64,000 bases of DNA from an uncultured bacterium (lineage in GTDB: Bacteria > Myxococcota_A > Bradymonadia > UBA7976 > VGTA01), in contig CALSSE010000003.1 in NCBI GenBank assembly GCA_943788935.1, forward strand, positions 86,493-150,492, read 5' to 3'. The notes under the pieces are model-generated. The model made no database searches, was not told where the DNA came from, and saw only the letters and a list, made by a program, of their open reading frames with translations. Made by a program: the position numbers and the translations under genes. Positions 51,741-61,472 of this stretch are shown one piece after another; the stretch's first letter is position 1, and each line of letters opens with the position of its first letter.

Positions 51741-52946
51741 ATGAAGCAGAGCGCCAATCCTTGGGCGAGTCGCCTAGAAGCATCATTTACCGGTAACTAT
51801 CGACCCGCACCTCTCGCGTTTACTCGCGGAGAAGGGATGTATCTATACACTCATGATGGAGATCGTTATCTCGATTTTGCCGCCGGAATAGCGGTTAATT
51901 CGATCGGTCATAACCACCCCGACATGACTCGGGCACTCAGCGATCAAGCCCGTCAGCTCCTCCATGTCAGTAACCTATTCATCAATCCTCCGGCCGTTGA
52001 ACTCGCTGAACTACTCACTGAACGCTGCTTCGCCGATCAAGTCTATTTCGCTAATAGCGGTGCAGAAGCTAATGAGGCAGCGCTTAAGATGGCTCGTCGT
52101 TACATGCAGGTGATCCGTGGAGAAAATCGCTTTGAGTTCATTTGCGCTCTTAAGAGCTTTCATGGACGTACTTGGGCGGCGATCAGCGCTACCGGACAAG
52201 CAAAATACCATGAAGGCTTTCAACCTCTAGTGCCTGGTTTTAAACATGTTCCCTACAATGACGCTGATGCGATTAGAGAAGCGATCACTCCCCAGACTTG
52301 TGCGGTGCTTGTTGAGCCTCTGCAAGGAGAGGGAGGTGTGATAGAGGCCAAACCAGGATATCTCGCTGAGCTTCGTCAAATCTGTGATGAAGAGGGCATT
52401 TTATTAATCTTTGATGAAGTCCAATCAGGTGTCGCGAGAACAGGTCATTGGTTCGCTCACCAGTATGATGGTGTCCAACCCGATATCATGGCGCTCGCTA
52501 AAGGTCTTGGCGGAGGTGTCCCTATCGGTGCAACCCTTTGTACTAAAGAGGCGGGTCGAGGCTTCGTGCCAGGTGTTCATGCTAGCACCTTCGGAGGGAA
52601 CCCATTGGCATGCCGAGCTGGCAAGACCGTAATCGAGGTCATTGAGAAAGAAGGGCTAGTCGAGCGCGCCAAGTTGATGGGTGAGTCACTCAGTGAGCGC
52701 TTTGAGTCTCTGATCGCTAAACATGATATGCTCATCGGCCAAAGAGGTCGAGGACTGCTCAGAGGTTTAGTCACCCCTGAGAGCGTAGATCGTTCACAAA
52801 TAGTCGCTGCTGCCCGCGCAGAAGGTCTCCTCATCACTACCGCGGGTGCTGATGTCTTGAGGGTGTGTCCTCCTCTGATTGTCGGTGAAGGCCACTTAGA
52901 CGAGGCAACTGAGAGGCTCGATCGAGCGCTCTGTTCGCTAAGTTAA
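51741..52946 (+). CDS. argD: Acetylornithine/succinyldiaminopimelate-type aminotransferase
   Basis: 401 residues, class III PLP enzyme. Seen: YLDFAAGIAVNSIGHNHP, YFANSGAEANEAALKMAR, SFHGRTWAAISATGQ, LLIFDEVQSGVARTGHW (PLP-binding Asp) and ALAKGLGGGVPIGA (PLP Lys). Closest in pattern to ArgD, acting in arginine and possibly lysine synthesis; ornithine or GABA transaminase remains possible. A T-run follows after the stop. Confidence 0.9.
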   Translation: MKQSANPWASRLEASFTGNYRPAPLAFTRGEGMYLYTHDGDRYLDFAAGIAVNSIGHNHPDMTRALSDQARQLLHVSNLFINPPAVELAELLTERCFADQVYFANSGAEANEAALKMARRYMQVIRGENRFEFICALKSFHGRTWAAISATGQAKYHEGFQPLVPGFKHVPYNDADAIREAITPQTCAVLVEPLQGEGGVIEAKPGYLAELRQICDEEGILLIFDEVQSGVARTGHWFAHQYDGVQPDIMALAKGLGGGVPIGATLCTKEAGRGFVPGVHASTFGGNPLACRAGKTVIEVIEKEGLVERAKLMGESLSERFESLIAKHDMLIGQRGRGLLRGLVTPESVDRSQIVAAARAEGLLITTAGADVLRVCPPLIVGEGHLDEATERLDRALCSLS

Positions 52947-52951
52947 CCTCA

Positions 52952-52986
52952 GCTCAGTCTGAGACTAGCGCGAGCCCTTTTTTTTT
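52952..52986 (+). terminator. Probable terminator after argD
   Basis: A run of nine Ts (52978-52986) follows short inverted repeats (GCTC/GAGC and AGTC/GACT) just after the argD stop. The stem is interrupted, so strength is uncertain. Confidence 0.45.
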
Positions 52987-53005
52987 GTTAGCTTGCTTGA
53001 CCTTG

Positions 53006-53052
53006 TGATCGCTGACCGTCTGATCGCTGACCGCCTGATCTAACTGACCGTC
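53006..53052 (+). repeat. 15-bp imperfect direct repeat, 3 copies
   Basis: TGATCGCTGACCGTC, TGATCGCTGACCGCC and a degenerate TGATCTAACTGACCGTC lie between argD and adk. Noncoding; no function seen. Confidence 0.8.
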
Positions 53053-53107
53053 TGACCCAAGCGGTCTCCTAATCCATGATCCTCTTACATTAAGGGAGAA
53101 TAAACCT

Positions 53108-53734
53108 ATGAGAATGATCTTTATTGGCCCTCCTGGCGCGGGTAAAGGCACCCAAGCCGCTCGACTTGTCGACAAGTATAAGATTCCCCATATCTCCACC
53201 GGAGATATGTTTCGTGCGGCGGTTAAGGCTGGAACACCAATGGGTCAAGAGGCAGATCGTTACATGAAATCAGGTCAGCTCGTCCCCGATGAAGTCACCA
53301 TCGGTTTGGTGAGAGAGCGCTTCGCCCAGCCTGACACTCAAGCAGGCTTTATGCTAGATGGGTTCCCTCGCACCGTTCCACAGGCTGAAGCGCTCTCTGA
53401 AGCTCTCACCGCGGATGGTGTACAACTCGATACCGTACTGCTCTTGGAGGTGCCTGATCGCTTAATCGTCGATCGCATTATCGGTCGTCGTAGCGATCCA
53501 GAGACTGGTGAGATCTATCATCTCACCTTTAACCCTCCTCCCCCAGAAGTCTCTGATCGACTCGTTCATCGTAAAGATGATACTGAAGAGGCGGTACGTT
53601 CACGACTTGAGGCCTATCACAAGATGACCGCTCCTATTATCCCTTTTTATGAGACGAGTGGTCTGCTCCAACGTGTCAACGGTGTGGGGACCCCCGATGA
53701 GGTCACCGCGGTGATCACCTCAACCCTCACTTAG
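53108..53734 (+). CDS. adk: Adenylate kinase
   Basis: 208 residues. Converts ATP + AMP to 2 ADP. P-loop IFIGPPGAGKGTQA, AMP-site STGDMFRAAV, GFPRTVPQAE, and a LID segment GRRSDPETGEIYHLTFNPPP (long form without the four zinc cysteines). GGGAG lies before the ATG. The methyltransferase gene follows after 14 bases. Confidence 0.97.
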   Translation: MRMIFIGPPGAGKGTQAARLVDKYKIPHISTGDMFRAAVKAGTPMGQEADRYMKSGQLVPDEVTIGLVRERFAQPDTQAGFMLDGFPRTVPQAEALSEALTADGVQLDTVLLLEVPDRLIVDRIIGRRSDPETGEIYHLTFNPPPPEVSDRLVHRKDDTEEAVRSRLEAYHKMTAPIIPFYETSGLLQRVNGVGTPDEVTAVITSTLT

Positions 53735-53748
53735 AGTCTTCGAGTCAT

Positions 53749-54630
53749 TTGAGCGCTACATCAAAGTTTGATCCTGTAGTCTATCAAGCGCTCCATACCG
53801 GCGCTTTCGGTGACCGACAATTCTATATCTCTCTCATTGAGAACTTAAAACATGAGAAGAGTACTTCGCTAAGCGTGTTGGAGCTAGGCTGTGGATCAGG
53901 GCGTATCCTCATTGATCTCGCGCTCTCTGGAGCTCACGTCACCGGTCTCGACCTCAGTGAAACCTCCCTCGACCTTTGTCGTCAACAAGTCGCCACTACA
54001 TCCAAGAGTGATCCCTCTCTGGAGAGCCGTATCCGCCTAGTCTGCGCTGATTTCCGTGAGCTCTCTCTATTGCCAAATCCACCACTAAAAGAACGCTATG
54101 ATTTGGTATTGATCACTTACAACAGTCTCTACTGCCTCAGCTCAGAAGCGGATCAAGTCCGATTGATCAAAGACGCTCTATCTCTCCTTAAACCTACAGG
54201 GACGCTGTGGATTGATGGCTATGCTCTCCCTGACCCAGAGGTATATCACTATGAGAGTGATCCGGCGTTCTCTCCTCTCACCGTTCTGAGCTTACCCCCT
54301 CGAGAAGATGGTTCTCCTCGGGAGCTCGGGGTTGAGGAACGAGATCAGTTTGACCTCGCCGAGCAACGTCTCACGGTGAGCTACCGATACAGCGCACCTG
54401 CTCAAGAAGCCCACCTTGAGCCACTTCACCAACGAATTGAAGAGGTAGAGCATCGCTATATTTATCCTTGGCAGCTCCCTAATCTCTGCTCACTCGCTGG
54501 TGGGACACTGAACACATTAAGCGCAGACTTTGGTGGTGAACTCCTTGACCTCTCGGGAGAGCTACGACAATTTGAATGGGGGATTGAAGCTGAACACTGG
54601 GTCGCATCTCTGAGACCAATTAACCCTTAA
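53749..54630 (+). CDS. SAM-dependent methyltransferase
   Basis: 293 residues from a TTG start 14 bases after adk, so in an operon with it. Class I fold: motif I VLELGCGSGRILIDLALSG, acidic LDLSETSL, VCADFREL and YDLVLITYNSLYCL. The C-terminal part (about 160-290) is beta-rich and may bind substrate. Substrate unknown. No better in-frame ATG near the start was found. Confidence 0.88.
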   Translation: MSATSKFDPVVYQALHTGAFGDRQFYISLIENLKHEKSTSLSVLELGCGSGRILIDLALSGAHVTGLDLSETSLDLCRQQVATTSKSDPSLESRIRLVCADFRELSLLPNPPLKERYDLVLITYNSLYCLSSEADQVRLIKDALSLLKPTGTLWIDGYALPDPEVYHYESDPAFSPLTVLSLPPREDGSPRELGVEERDQFDLAEQRLTVSYRYSAPAQEAHLEPLHQRIEEVEHRYIYPWQLPNLCSLAGGTLNTLSADFGGELLDLSGELRQFEWGIEAEHWVASLRPINP

Positions 54631-54890
54631 CCCCCACTCTATTGTATAGATCCCCATTGGTCGTCGATGTGGTTAGCATCTACTTGGACATCGTGGAGAA
54701 TCGTCTGTTAAGCGGTCCGAGCCGTGATTCTTTAAGTAACCTTGAGGAAGAGTCGCCGATCAGAGCCTGAGCTTCTTGAGCGATCATTTCTCCCCTTATC
54801 GCCCTTAACTTACCAAATATAATTCACATTGAATTACATCACATAACATGTCAAAATATGTTCTATTTTTATTAATTCTATCACTGTAAA

Positions 54891-57461
54891 AGGAGGCCTA
54901 ATATGACCTTAAATGGCAATAGAGAGTTCACCAAAAGATCTCTGGAGAGCAATACCATCGGTGGAACATTCAAGCTCTTGACACTGGCAATGGGTGCTTC
55001 ACTCACCTTCGCTTGTGCCGATGGTGGAGGTCCCTCACCTCTCCAAGCGAGTGAAGAATGTCCACAAGGTAAGTGTGACCGAGTCTCTGATGAAGTTCAA
55101 GAGCTCTACAGTGATATGAAGCGAATCAACCTAGATGACTTGGTCAGTTTTGGGTCGGGACTTGCCACAAATGAGATCAACTCAGCGCTCGCCTCTATCC
55201 CTTTTGTAGACTTACAACTTGGAGAGACTTCAATATTTGGCCTCCAAGAACGTGACCTCTTTGGTCGTACGGTGATCGAGAATATCCGTGGCCTTCAAGC
55301 TGGTCTTACTGATGGACTTGGCGAAGAGGCTTTCGCTACTAAGATTAACGCACTCCGTATCAAGACCCTCGAGTCTGGCGATTACTCAGTATTCGCTGAG
55401 AGCGCTTTTAAACTCGGTGGTGCGCTCTCTTCATCATGGGCCTTAGATCACAGCAGTGATTCGCTAGGGTCGATCGGTTTTGACCTCTCCCCACAACTTG
55501 AGGCGATGGTCATCGCCCCTTATGATGAGATCACAGAGGCGGTTCTAGATGCTCCGCTTGAGGTACTCCAAGCGCTTCAAGGTTTTGTTCTCCCTCGAGA
55601 CTCCTCCGACATCATTGAAATGAGGCCCGGCTCCAGCGTTACCTTACATGGGCGTGGTGTCGTCGGGATGAATCTGAATGTTGGGGTCCCATTAATCGCG
55701 ACATCGATCGCTCAATATCTAAACCTCTCCGCTAAATTTAGTGGTGGCGCTCGTATTAGCTTGTCTGGTGATCTAGATATCCAGCTCGTTAGAGGTGATC
55801 AACAGACCGCTTATCTCGATGTAGGACTCACCGAACAGAGGGTCAAGCACTTCTCTGTAGCCGTTCACTCCGCCTATGGTATAGAGGGGCTCCCTACCGC
55901 AGAACTTAGCGTCGGTGGACTCAAAGTAGATCTCGCTGAAGTACTCGGTAAGGCACTTGAGCGACAACTTAATGAGAAACTTGGGCTATTTGATGCTCAG
56001 CGGACCTCAAACTCACTCTCAGGCCGCCTCAGCGTCGCTCGCTTTGAGTTTGATCTCTCTCAGTCGACACCAAGTCTCACCCAAGCGATCCAACAAGGGA
56101 TGAAGGGTGATATTCGCCTCGCTCAAGCCCTCGCGATTCGAGAGATGAGTGGAGTAAAACAACATTTCCAACTCACTAAGGACTTTGAAGTCGACAGTAA
56201 ATACCTAGGGTTCAGACTCCTCTCAATGCGATTCTTCAAGTCTACAGAGGAGTCACGAGGCAGTGTACATATTGGCGCTAATGGTGAGCGTCAAGAGATC
56301 CTCTATGAAGAGATTGATAACAAGGGAGGCCTCTTCTTTACCGAGCGAGGTAGCAGCTGGCGGCAAACGACCTCTAGTCTAATCGGTCGAGATGGTTCTA
56401 GCCGGTCTCTCAACAACGCTCGTCTAGTACTCACCGAGCACGACAACTTCCTATCTAAAGATCAGATCAACGATCACTTCGACGCTCTCCTCGCTTATTT
56501 CTATGGTTATGACCCTGTATTTGATGATATCGGCGTCATTTGTGACCAGCTCAGCGAATTTGCAGATCACGCCTGCGGTAATCGGCCCGACAATGACAGC
56601 AGCCGTCGAGAGCGTGATGAGTATGACAGCTGCGTCGAGGCCCTCCCCCTTAACCGAACTACTAGAGAGCTCATAGATCTCGCTTATGCCCGCTCTAGCA
56701 TGTATAACAACCGTTGGGCTTCAGATGATTTTGGCTCATCGACAAGTTCTGCTCAAGAGCTTGGAGAGGCGGTCCTCGCCTCTCGAGTTGGCGTCTCCAG
56801 TACTCATGATATACCGAATGTCGGTCTAACCGGACCCAACGGAACCATCGTAACCCAAGTTCGCTTCAGTGATGAAGCGATCGATTTGCTAATGCAAGAA
56901 GGTACCTCTAAGAGCTTCAGTAAGGCCTTAATGTCAATGATGGCTCTTATGGACCTCGATCGCAGTGACGACATCGATGACCGCTTTGATGAACGAGCCG
57001 ACTATCTCGATGACAAGTCAAGACGAATCGCCAAAGTCGAAGAGGCTTATGAAGCCCTCGTTCAACGTTATCAGCAGTTTACTGGTGTCGGTGAACTCAC
57101 TTGGCGAGATGGATCACCTGTTTCTGAAGAAGCGAACCTCCTCCTCATCCCTCAAGATGGTGGTTCTCCCGAGATCTCGAGTATCGCTCAACTTAAAGGA
57201 CAGCTCATTGGGTCCCTGTTTGGAGATCTCATTGAGGCCGCTAAACGACTAGGAGAGCCAGATACCTTACTCATCGGTTATGCGCTGTTACAGTTGACTC
57301 CTCCTTCGTTAATCGAAGTCATGATTAACGCTCAATTTGAGGTCGATCATGATGGCGGTTTTCATCGTTATGATCTCGACCTATATGGCAAAGGTCAAGG
57401 CAGCTTCATCAACGCTGGTATGTTTGACCTAGACTCATTAATCGGCGCCAAGGAGCTATAG
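54891..57461 (+). CDS. Large lipoprotein of unknown function (coding from 54903; ribosome site included)
   Basis: 852 residues from the ATG at 54903, with a strong AAAGGAGG at 54891-54898. Signal peptide with lipobox TFAC (Cys38), then EECPQGKCDRVSD, a short Cys pair typical of exported proteins in this lineage. The body alternates beta-rich stretches (about 80-470, for example VTLHGRGVVGMNLNVGVP and FSVAVHSAYGIEG) with a helical C-terminal half containing two Cys-rich spots (CDQLSEFADHACG). I do not recognise a family; the tubular amphipathic strands may indicate a lipid-binding or barrel-like fold. Stands alone after a 272-base gap. Confidence 0.8.
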   Translation, partial: RRPNMTLNGNREFTKRSLESNTIGGTFKLLTLAMGASLTFACADGGGPSPLQASEECPQGKCDRVSDEVQELYSDMKRINLDDLVSFGSGLATNEINSALASIPFVDLQLGETSIFGLQERDLFGRTVIENIRGLQAGLTDGLGEEAFATKINALRIKTLESGDYSVFAESAFKLGGALSSSWALDHSSDSLGSIGFDLSPQLEAMVIAPYDEITEAVLDAPLEVLQALQGFVLPRDSSDIIEMRPGSSVTLHGRGVVGMNLNVGVPLIATSIAQYLNLSAKFSGGARISLSGDLDIQLVRGDQQTAYLDVGLTEQRVKHFSVAVHSAYGIEGLPTAELSVGGLKVDLAEVLGKALERQLNEKLGLFDAQRTSNSLSGRLSVARFEFDLSQSTPSLTQAIQQGMKGDIRLAQALAIREMSGVKQHFQLTKDFEVDSKYLGFRLLSMRFFKSTEESRGSVHIGANGERQEILYEEIDNKGGLFFTERGSSWRQTTSSLIGRDGSSRSLNNARLVLTEHDNFLSKDQINDHFDALLAYFYGYDPVFDDIGVICDQLSEFADHACGNRPDNDSSRRERDEYDSCVEALPLNRTTRELIDLAYARSSMYNNRWASDDFGSSTSSAQELGEAVLASRVGVSSTHDIPNVGLTGPNGTIVTQVRFSDEAIDLLMQEGTSKSFSKALMSMMALMDLDRSDDIDDRFDERADYLDDKSRRIAKVEEAYEALVQRYQQFTGVGELTWRDGSPVSEEANLLLIPQDGGSPEISSIAQLKGQLIGSLFGDLIEAAKRLGEPDTLLIGYALLQLTPPSLIEVMINAQFEVDHDGGFHRYDLDLYGKGQGSFINAGMFDLDSLIGAKEL

Positions 57462-57604
57462 TTTCAGCTTTCACTTGCCCTGTTTAGCAACTTCCTTCAT
57501 GCTCTAAAGAGACAAAACTCGATTTCTCTCTGATCAAGAGATCAGCGAGAGCATGATCATCAAGATTGTTGCTAGCGATCACTCAAGAGGGGCGAAGAGG
57601 AAAG

Positions 57605-58192
57605 ATGTGGCGTAACGTCAGCCGATATGTGTCAGTCAGAGTCACTGTTTTCAGCTTATTATCAGGGCTGTTCTTTGGATGTACCATGAACCCTTGTCTT
57701 GATGAAGCGGTGCTCTACGGGAAGCACAACGATGAGGTGATCTGCTATAAAGAGAAGAAGACCAAACACGGACCGCACAGTAAATGGTATACTGATAGTG
57801 AGTTCATGAAGTTTGAGCGCAACTATCAAGATGACATCCTCCACGGACCATATAAAGAATGGTACAGCAACGGAGAGCTGAAAACTGAGGCTAACTATGG
57901 TGATGGTAAGCTAGAGGGGATGTTCCGCTCATACTACAGCAATGGGCAACCACGAGTGATAGGTCGATATGCCGACAACGTAAAAGTAGGAACATATAAA
58001 GAGTACTTTAAAAATGGAAAGCCGAAACTTGAGTACAACTTTAATCCACTCGGAAAGCATGAGGGTAAGCAGACCCGTTATCGAATGAGTGGTTTTCCGC
58101 TCAGTGAATATACCTATTTTCAAGGTAAGCTAGTCGGTAAGAGGTTTTGGAGAAATGATGGGAGCTTGGAACCGGTTCTATCTACTCGATGA
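57605..58192 (+). CDS. MORN-repeat-variant lipoprotein
   Basis: 195 residues from the ATG at 57605 (AGAGGA just upstream); an upstream TTG at 57566 is less likely because it would hide the signal peptide. Lipobox LFFGC. Four to five MORN_2-type repeats (GPYKEWYSNGELKTEANY, GMFRSYYSNGQPRV, GTYKEYFKNGKPKLEYN), as in antitoxin-like and cell-surface proteins. Its TGA overlaps the start of the next gene by four bases. Confidence 0.88.
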   Translation: MWRNVSRYVSVRVTVFSLLSGLFFGCTMNPCLDEAVLYGKHNDEVICYKEKKTKHGPHSKWYTDSEFMKFERNYQDDILHGPYKEWYSNGELKTEANYGDGKLEGMFRSYYSNGQPRVIGRYADNVKVGTYKEYFKNGKPKLEYNFNPLGKHEGKQTRYRMSGFPLSEYTYFQGKLVGKRFWRNDGSLEPVLSTR

Positions 58193-59628
58193 AGGATCTC
58201 TTCATGGATGACCACCAGAAAAATAAGCAGAGAGTCTCCTCATTTGGTTTGATGAGCTTATTTACCCCACTGAAGCGATTATCAGTGAGGCCCACACATA
58301 GCGGAGCCGCGCTACGCTATCTCTTCGCCTCCTCATCTTTACTACTAATACTCTTCCCTCTACTCGCTATTTCTCCCCTCGATAGCCAGGCTGCACCTGG
58401 CTATAAGTCGCAAAAGATCAACGCTGAGGTAATCTATATTGGACCCGGAGATAGCACTTATTCCTTATTTGGACATGTAGCGATACGTATCAAGAGTAGA
58501 GATAAAGACCTCATTTATGACTTAGGGATCACCCAGTTTTTGGGGACCAAGGGGTTGAGCAATATCGCTATGGGGCGCGCCCTATTTCATGGTGAAGTTC
58601 GCTCTTTCCCAAAAATGCTCAAGAGCTGGCAGAGACGAGACCGTGATGTGACCTCTTACCCTCTCCAGCTCGACCAACCATCGATCAAACGACTTTGGCG
58701 AGAGTTAGAATCAAGAGTCAGTCAACCGGTGAGCGCTTACCTCTATGACCCGCTGAGGGAGAATTGCGCTACCCAACTCCGTCAAGCCCTCGACACAGTG
58801 ACAGGTGGCCTTATCACCCGTTCAATCCGCCAAAGAGCTCCGACGAACACCTCTTTTCGAGATGATACAAGAGATGGGTATGCGAGGGCGCTCGGCGTCC
58901 TAACCATGATAGAGCTCCTCGTCGGACCCTCTCTCGATCGCCAGAGAGGTATATGGGCTTTAAGCTATAGGCCTCAGACGCTCATGAGAGAGCTTCGGCG
59001 AATTCGTTTAGTTGATCGAGCGCTGCTCGGACCAAAGAAACTTTTCTATGTTCGACACGGCGCACCGACTACCGGTGGCCAAGGCGCCTCATGGATTCCC
59101 ATCAGCCTCTCTTGCTACCTAGTGATCACTCTAGGAGCGCTTGGCCGTCGGAAGCATAAAATGAAGTCGGACCCCAATAATATTCATCATCAGAAGATGG
59201 GGTGGGTATGGAGCATATACTACATGAGCGCCATACTCTCTCTTCTCTTCACTACCCTCGCTCTGCTACTGACGATCAAGAGTTCATGGTTAGAAGTACG
59301 AAATAGTTGGTTATTAGTCTTCGGCTCTCCCTTAGATCTACTCCTCCTCACCCTAAGACCTAGAAGCTCAATTGCTCACATAAGTCGTATCCTCAGTTAT
59401 TTGCATTGCCGGGGTATAGTAACCCTCTGCTTCACGGCTCTCCTCTGTCTGATAATGGGCCTCATCCCTCCTTTCCCTGTGCTCTTATTTACACTAATGA
59501 CATGGGGGGCTTGTTTATTGAGTACTCGCGTCATACATTCTTGCTCGCCTCATGAGCTATCAGTGGAGGCGACTTCAGAGTTTCCTGAGGAACCTGACTC
59601 AAGTGAACGGTCATGGATGGAGCTATAG
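58189..59628 (+). CDS. DUF4105 (Lnb N-terminal-like) membrane protein
   Basis: 479 residues. A signal/anchor segment (about 45-65) precedes a periplasmic papain-like DUF4105 region (about 75-215) with GPGDSTYSLFGHVAIRI (His) and ENCATQLRQALD (Cys), the Cys-His features of this family. At least four membrane segments follow (about 300-450). The related Lnb enzymes handle lipoprotein N-terminal lipidation, but DUF4105 in general has no settled role. Overlaps the MORN gene (ATGA) and is followed after three bases by the MepA-like gene, so the three form one operon. Confidence 0.85.
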   Translation: MKDLFMDDHQKNKQRVSSFGLMSLFTPLKRLSVRPTHSGAALRYLFASSSLLLILFPLLAISPLDSQAAPGYKSQKINAEVIYIGPGDSTYSLFGHVAIRIKSRDKDLIYDLGITQFLGTKGLSNIAMGRALFHGEVRSFPKMLKSWQRRDRDVTSYPLQLDQPSIKRLWRELESRVSQPVSAYLYDPLRENCATQLRQALDTVTGGLITRSIRQRAPTNTSFRDDTRDGYARALGVLTMIELLVGPSLDRQRGIWALSYRPQTLMRELRRIRLVDRALLGPKKLFYVRHGAPTTGGQGASWIPISLSCYLVITLGALGRRKHKMKSDPNNIHHQKMGWVWSIYYMSAILSLLFTTLALLLTIKSSWLEVRNSWLLVFGSPLDLLLLTLRPRSSIAHISRILSYLHCRGIVTLCFTALLCLIMGLIPPFPVLLFTLMTWGACLLSTRVIHSCSPHELSVEATSEFPEEPDSSERSWMEL

Positions 59629-59631
59629 TCA

Positions 59632-60972
59632 ATGATCCCTGTATCGAAGAACCCAACAACGTCGAACAATAGATCATTAAAGACCTCCACTCGTCTTCAC
59701 AAGTGGATTACCTCTATGAATGGGAGATCTTTTGGTCGCCGGTTATTAGTACTCACTGGGGTCATGCTCTGTTTCATTATATCCTCATCCCTCACTTCTC
59801 CCAGTGCTCCCCTCTCCTTCAGTTTTGAGTTAAAAGAAGCAGTCGCTGCCCCAAAAAAGCGCAGTAAGAAGAGATCAAGTCGACGACGTAAAAGACGTAA
59901 GTCCTCAGCAAAATCAAAAGCATCACACGCCAAAAAGATCTCGGCATCCTCAGATAAAAAGAGTAAGCAACCACTCGCCCAAAGCCTACCAATCTTCTCG
60001 GCTTTAGACTCTTCGATTTTTGATCATAAAACCAATTTATTACCTTGGTCTGGTCTCCTGGAGGGTCACCCTCGTTACATTCAAGCCGCGAGACTAGAGA
60101 GCGCCAAGGGACGTGATGAATATGGCGAAGCTCACCCCTGTACCTTTCAAGGAGAGTTGAAAGAAGACACATGTATCGCATTCAATTGGGGCTCTAGCGG
60201 TTTTCTTAAAAACCCAATCGCCTTACCGAGCACTGAGCTCTATAAGACTAGGGAGTCTAAAAACCCAAAGCGGGGGAGAAACTACGGCGTACCAGAGATG
60301 GTGCTAGCGATTAAAGCGGCAGTTGAGGCAGTACACGACACCCACCCTGAGACTAAACGATTAGTCATCGGTGACCTCAGCCGCCCCCATGGAGGCTTCT
60401 TCCCTCCCCATTTATCACATCAATCGGGTAGAGACGCTGATATAGGCTATTACATCAAAGGTCGTCGAGAGCCAGAATATCTAATGAAGATCAGAGCTCA
60501 TCAACTAGATGTGGAGCGGACATGGACCTTTCTTCATTCCTTTTTGAAGGATGACAAGGTGCAATATGTCTTTATGGACTATCGTCTTCAAAAGCCTCTC
60601 TATAAATACCTTCGAAATGTCATCAAACTCTCTCCAAGACTCCTCAGTAAATACATCTCTTACCCTCGAAGAAAAGGCGGTATTATTAGACATTTAAGAG
60701 GCCATGCAGACCATATGCATGTCCGATTTTATGCGCCTCAAAGTTTGGACGCCGGCAAGGCTTATCTCCGTAAACATGGAACTAAAGTTGTAAAACCCAT
60801 GCCGGTTTACTACCGTATCCGCAGAGGAGATAATCTCATTAAAATCGCTAAACGTTTCCGAATAAAGTGGACTAAGCTGATGAAATGGAATCGTTTAAAT
60901 CGCAAAAAAGCTCGTCGTTTAAGGGCAGGTAAACGCCTCGTAGTCGGTTATCGCACTCCACCACTCCCCTAA
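59632..60972 (+). CDS. MepA-like murein endopeptidase with C-terminal LysM
   Basis: 446 residues. A membrane/signal segment (about 38-60), a very basic Lys/Ser-rich linker (KKRSKKRSSRRRKRRKSS region, about 72-105), then a peptidase M74 domain (about 200-385) with HLSHQSGRDADIG (zinc His and Asp) and RGHADHMHVRF (zinc His). The last 50 residues are a LysM (YRIRRGDNLIKIAKRF), which binds peptidoglycan. Cuts cross-links in the sacculus. Third gene of the MORN-DUF4105-MepA run. Confidence 0.93.
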   Translation: MIPVSKNPTTSNNRSLKTSTRLHKWITSMNGRSFGRRLLVLTGVMLCFIISSSLTSPSAPLSFSFELKEAVAAPKKRSKKRSSRRRKRRKSSAKSKASHAKKISASSDKKSKQPLAQSLPIFSALDSSIFDHKTNLLPWSGLLEGHPRYIQAARLESAKGRDEYGEAHPCTFQGELKEDTCIAFNWGSSGFLKNPIALPSTELYKTRESKNPKRGRNYGVPEMVLAIKAAVEAVHDTHPETKRLVIGDLSRPHGGFFPPHLSHQSGRDADIGYYIKGRREPEYLMKIRAHQLDVERTWTFLHSFLKDDKVQYVFMDYRLQKPLYKYLRNVIKLSPRLLSKYISYPRRKGGIIRHLRGHADHMHVRFYAPQSLDAGKAYLRKHGTKVVKPMPVYYRIRRGDNLIKIAKRFRIKWTKLMKWNRLNRKKARRLRAGKRLVVGYRTPPLP

Positions 60973-61000
60973 AGATACAGATCTGAAGAAAAAGGCAGCT

Positions 61001-61381
61001 ATGAGCAAAGTGATTTTACTCGCTGAAGATGACCAAATGATCCAACGACTCCTCAAACGGATGATCACGCGGGCCGGATTTGAGGGGGAGATAGAAGTCT
61101 GCGAAGACTCTCGAGCAGCGCTAGAGTTCATAGAAGAAACTTCAGCTGAAATCGTCTTGGCGCTCATGGACACCTCATTACATCCAGAGGGAGATGCCGC
61201 TTTCGCTGAGGAGATCAAAAATCGCGTTCCCTCTATTAAACTCGTGGCCTCAAGTGGTCATAGCGAATCTGACTTGAGAGGACCTTCCCACTTTGGTGAT
61301 ATTGATTTAGATGGAGTTCTCTCGAAACCTTTTGGGATGCAAGACGTCAAAGACCTGCTGAGTCGTCTAGGGCTCACCTAA
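61001..61381 (+). CDS. CheY-like response-regulator receiver domain
   Basis: 126 residues, receiver only. Acidic pocket AEDD (residues 8-11), phosphoacceptor Asp57 in ALMDTSLHPEGD, Ser/Thr switch position in ASSGH and Lys109 in LSKPF. No output domain, so it acts by protein contact. No histidine kinase is adjacent. It lies 28 bases after the MepA gene and may be read through from it. Confidence 0.92.
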   Translation: MSKVILLAEDDQMIQRLLKRMITRAGFEGEIEVCEDSRAALEFIEETSAEIVLALMDTSLHPEGDAAFAEEIKNRVPSIKLVASSGHSESDLRGPSHFGDIDLDGVLSKPFGMQDVKDLLSRLGLT

Positions 61382-61472
61382 AAATTTAAGTTCGCTCATC
61401 GTCGCTCTAGACATTGCTAGATATCATATTACCAACATCGCTAATTTATTATAAAGATCATGGAGACAGACC

